Assembly: GCF_964340395.1 (NCBI RefSeq)
Contig: NC_135551.1
Location: forward strand, 9,685,379 to 9,749,378
From: Glandiceps talaboti
Taxonomy: Eukaryota; Hemichordata; Enteropneusta; Spengelidae
Length of the DNA: 64,000 bases
Reading direction: 5' to 3'
Part shown: one piece after another, positions 60,901 to 64,000 of the stretch
How the letters are laid out: every line of letters begins with the position of its first letter
How positions within the stretch are numbered: the first letter of the stretch is position 1
Program-made: the position numbers and the translations under genes
The notes under the pieces: generated by a model
What the model was told of the DNA's origin: nothing
Seen by the model: the letters and a program-made list of their open reading frames with translations, nothing else
Databases searched by the model: none

Positions 60901-61980
60901 CTATTAAAAGAAAAACAGGTCAATAATTGTTTCAATATTGCAAGTAGCAATTTTACATGTAAAATCGTTTGGCCTATTACATATTATTTGGTTCAACAAT
61001 TCATTATGAACATATCATGTAACATATAACATCTTTGCTTGTAAAACATGCAGTACTGATTTATAGTTTGTTGTAAACATTAGTTAATAGTGGCTTGGTA
61101 TTTTCTTCACAACTCGATTTTATTCAAAACATTGGTTAATGTGGTAGAAGCAGAGCTAATATTTGTTCATAAGTGAAAATATTGACATACACAACCTCGA
61201 TTGAACTCTTTTAGTAAATTTAATGTCGATGCATGTCTTCTATAACAATACAAAGGTCTTCTGACATTGTTAGAACAGTTTATTGTATACTGGGGATTTC
61301 TTGGACTTTTTTATGCTTAAAATAAATTATGTCACTGGATCATTTATAAGTTATATCTTATAATACCAGGTCTAGGTTCAGTCAATTGCACATGATGGTC
61401 TACTATTAGAACACTGCGAATACTCTTTTAAACGTGTAACAAAATACGGCCCAAAGATTATAAACTCAGATTGTAACCCCTGTAACGGAGTTCAACTGTG
61501 GCCACGCAGAATGATAAATGTGTTGTCATAATTAACGTATGTCGAACTCTGTCAGCTTCATACACACTTGCTTCATAATCCGTGTGCCTTATTTATGAAA
61601 TAGTTAAAGTCATGTTAAGCAAATATATATTTCATGTACGCTACTCAAAATATACATCACTCGAGTCCATCATCCAAACCTTAAGTTATGATACTACACA
61701 AGTCATCAAAATGGCTTAGTTTGCACATGTCGACAACGATAACACAAGTTCCTGAAGCCAAGATGAGAGGAGGATCATGTCGTTATATTTCCATTTGAAC
61801 TTAGTCGGTGTTACCGAAAAATTATTCAACTAAAAACTGTGAAACACGGATATGTTATGACTATGAAATGCTACAGTCCTCATCTTGGCGAGTTAAATAT
61901 TTGTCGCTTCTTGCGACTGCTTCTACTACATGTTTGCTTATTATACCATTGTAAACAATACCTTCAACCAGCTTGGATAT
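60901..61980. other. Upstream of the gene 2 PAN exon; no exon recognised
   Basis: The PAN exon starts in phase 1, so an upstream exon must exist. No F5/8C-, lectin-, EGF- or kringle-like exon was seen here on the minus strand, nor a signal peptide. Confidence 0.5.
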
Positions 61981-61984
61981 ATTC

Positions 61985-62555
61985 CTTGCCATGTAAAACC
62001 AGATGTAAACTGAATGCCTACATTAAGGACAAAACCGTCCATTTTTGTTCATACGTTACACACCTTGTTGGAATTCAAACTTCTGCGTTATAGGTAGTAA
62101 ACATGGTGTACCGCCTTAAAAATGTATAGCAAACTATATGAAATCAATTATTCAATTGACCAATACGATTAGAAGCTACATCTACAAGGCTACATGCACT
62201 CCTTTACCATAAATGCATGTTCTGAATTATGTGAAAGCTAAAGCTTAATCTTGACAAAGGCAAGATCTATTTAATGCAAACGATATATTTCAGATAATTT
62301 AGTACATGCATTGATAATAAAGGAGTGCATGTGTCGTTAAAGCTTGTTGACGTAACTTAAAATCGTAATAATTAACAATAATTAGGCAATATGTGAGGTA
62401 TGCAAGCTTCAAATTCCAATTCATAGTTTCATGTAATTACTTTTCTAATTAAGAAGTACGTCATGTATAATAGCTATAGTTCAGAATTTTGCATTCCAAC
62501 AATAGGAGTAGGTCCCTTACATGAGGTATTCATTTGAAATCTGATTTATCATCTA
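61985..62555. repeat. Copy of the 144-bp-repeat element family
   Basis: Starts agatgtaaactgaatgccta and ends cttacatgaggtattcattt, inverted-end variants of the family. Interior has taattaggcaatatgtgagg. Diverged. Confidence 0.6.
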
Positions 62556-62657
62556 TTTTTTGGGGAACAGTGCTGGAAATATCTTACCATAGGAATACAC
62601 TGTGGTATCATTTAGTGGTCTAATGAACATATTCAAGGCTGTTTACAAACTAATTTT

Positions 62658-62660
<3 letters not shown>

Positions 62661-62715
<55 letters not shown>

Positions 62716-62727
62716 TACATACATACA

Positions 62728-62757
<30 letters not shown>
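62661..62757. repeat. (AC)n then (CATA)n
   Basis: About 52 bp AC followed by about 42 bp CATA. Confidence 0.98.
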
Positions 62758-62759
<2 letters not shown>

Positions 62760-62779
62760 CACACACTTTAAATATAAAT

Positions 62780-63780
62780 TAATATATATTATTATTTTAA
62801 AATGTAAAGCAAATTTTGTTGTAAATAATTGCGTCAACTTCAATATTTTGGCAAACTTCAAATGTGCTGAAAAATGTCTCTACACTAATTGACATATCTT
62901 ATATTAGAAGACTCGTGCATTCAGCTACTCTACTTTGATGTGGTTAATGTATGAACTAATGAACATGTACATTTGCCTTGTTCTTTATCTAACGTACAAA
63001 AATGTAAAGAAATGATGTCGGTTAAAAACCAATATGTCTGCAAAATGCACAAAATAACTTGAATTTGATATATGGCTATGAAGGTCAAACTCAACTCAAG
63101 AGGTCTTACAGTTGTAACTGGTCATATGGAGTAGACATCCAGTGATGTGTCCATGTATTATAGTATTTGAGGTGTGCCTTAAATATTGATTTCAACCACA
63201 AATATGTTCGCCATTCAGTAAATTGTGATATGACCACCAAAGGTATTTTATACGTGTACATTAAGATTCTTCTGCTACAGATTTACATGAAAACATGATT
63301 TTAGCAGATTTGTACAAGTACATTTGTACTGACGGACACACAGAGACCATCTTTATTACTCAATCCTTTGGAAGCTAAACAATATGAGTTGTACAACGGA
63401 CCTTGACCAAAGCAAGATTATATTTGTGAACTAATAAAGCAGCCCTAGTTCTAAAACGGATTTAATTATGACTGTATCAGTTTGAACAAGGAAATGTCCC
63501 AAAATATCCGTTTCAGCAATGGAATAGACGACTAAAAAATTCAAATCCTCGTACACGTATTTGAATATTATCCCACAATGGACATGAACTCCTGTTATCA
63601 ATGCAAACCAAAAGACGGTTTCACAGAAGCTGCAAATAATAGAGCTGGTTGGCAGAGGATAGGAGAATACAAACAATGATGTAGTAGAATCAACGTAAAA
63701 TGTAAGCTCCGCTCAGCTATTTCTGACAGTTACTGACAATTAGAATCTCAGTTTTTGATCAGGGTTTTTTCACATATTGT
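62780..63780. other. No gene recognised
   Basis: One minus-strand ORF (63431-63676) has no family likeness or convincing splice context. The phrase aaggtcaaactcaactcaag resembles 42690-42715, hinting at a dispersed repeat. Confidence 0.45.
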
Positions 63781-63829
63781 GTACATACATACATACATAC
63801 ATACATACATACATACATACATACATACT
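63781..63829. repeat. (ACAT)n
   Basis: About 48 bp of tetranucleotide. Confidence 0.98.
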
Positions 63830-64000
63830 GTTATCAGGTTGCGTTGCTCTACATAATGCGCACCAAAATGAGCACCAATTTTACAATCAAACTCTAACTT
63901 TACACTTCATTTTATAATGCCACAGGTTTTATGATTATTGCACAAAATAAATTTGTTTGTACATTTTGCGCTTGGACATGTGATTTTGTGTGGTTTAAAT

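Noticed and set aside
63431-63676. 81-residue minus-strand ORF as an upstream exon of gene 2
   Set aside because: No good acceptor/donor in phase 1 and no resemblance to any gene 1 module.

Overview
This is a window of a non-vertebrate animal genome. It has many short exons with GT-AG introns, very dense microsatellites, Penelope-like and LINE remnants, and a receptor type (LDL-receptor class A repeats + leucine-rich repeats + seven-helix domain, like GRL101 of the snail Lymnaea or the relaxin-type LGRs) typical of lophotrochozoans and invertebrate deuterostomes. The species cannot be fixed from the sequence. All exon coordinates below were read by eye from splice sites, reading phase and comparison of the two paralogues; no transcript or search was available.

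Two paralogous genes lie head-to-tail on the minus strand and account for all convincing protein-coding signal. Gene 1 (31532 down to 4441) appears complete. At least 30 exons join in frame to about 5970 nt (about 1989 residues), from a signal peptide to a stop codon. Domain order: signal peptide, P-type trefoil, fucolectin-type F5/8C-like domain, kringle, EGF, divergent C-type-lectin/Link-like domain, second F5/8C (discoidin) domain, PAN/apple, CUB, C-type lectin, Ser/Thr linker, seven LDLa repeats, LRR N-cap plus about five LRRs, seven-helix receptor, a short cytoplasmic segment with faint protein-kinase-like features, and a 22-residue repeat tail. Gene 2 (60900 down to 40701) is the same gene from PAN to tail in 21 exons. 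Its upstream domains are not seen in the remaining 3.1 kb and are probably outside the window. Many homologous exons have identical lengths in the two genes (seven-helix exon 1034 nt in both).

The ectodomain modules are almost all flanked by phase-1 introns and the LRRs by phase-2 introns, so the gene looks assembled by exon shuffling. The inferred protein is a cell-surface receptor with many carbohydrate- and protein-binding modules outside and a G-protein-coupled-receptor core. The ligand and coupling are unknown.

Layout: 1-4200, LINE remnant, a 1.2 kb inverted repeat and (AT)n; 4209-31532, gene 1 with repeats in its introns; 31533-40480, intergenic DNA with a 144-bp tandem array, a 2.7 kb inverted duplication, a perfect 42-bp hairpin and a degenerate satellite-like region; 40487-60900, gene 2, whose introns hold a Penelope-like element (56.8-58.5 kb) and dispersed repeat copies; 60901-64000, no exon recognised, repeats only. 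A second Penelope-like remnant with hammerhead-ribozyme-like sequences sits at 20.7-21.5 kb.
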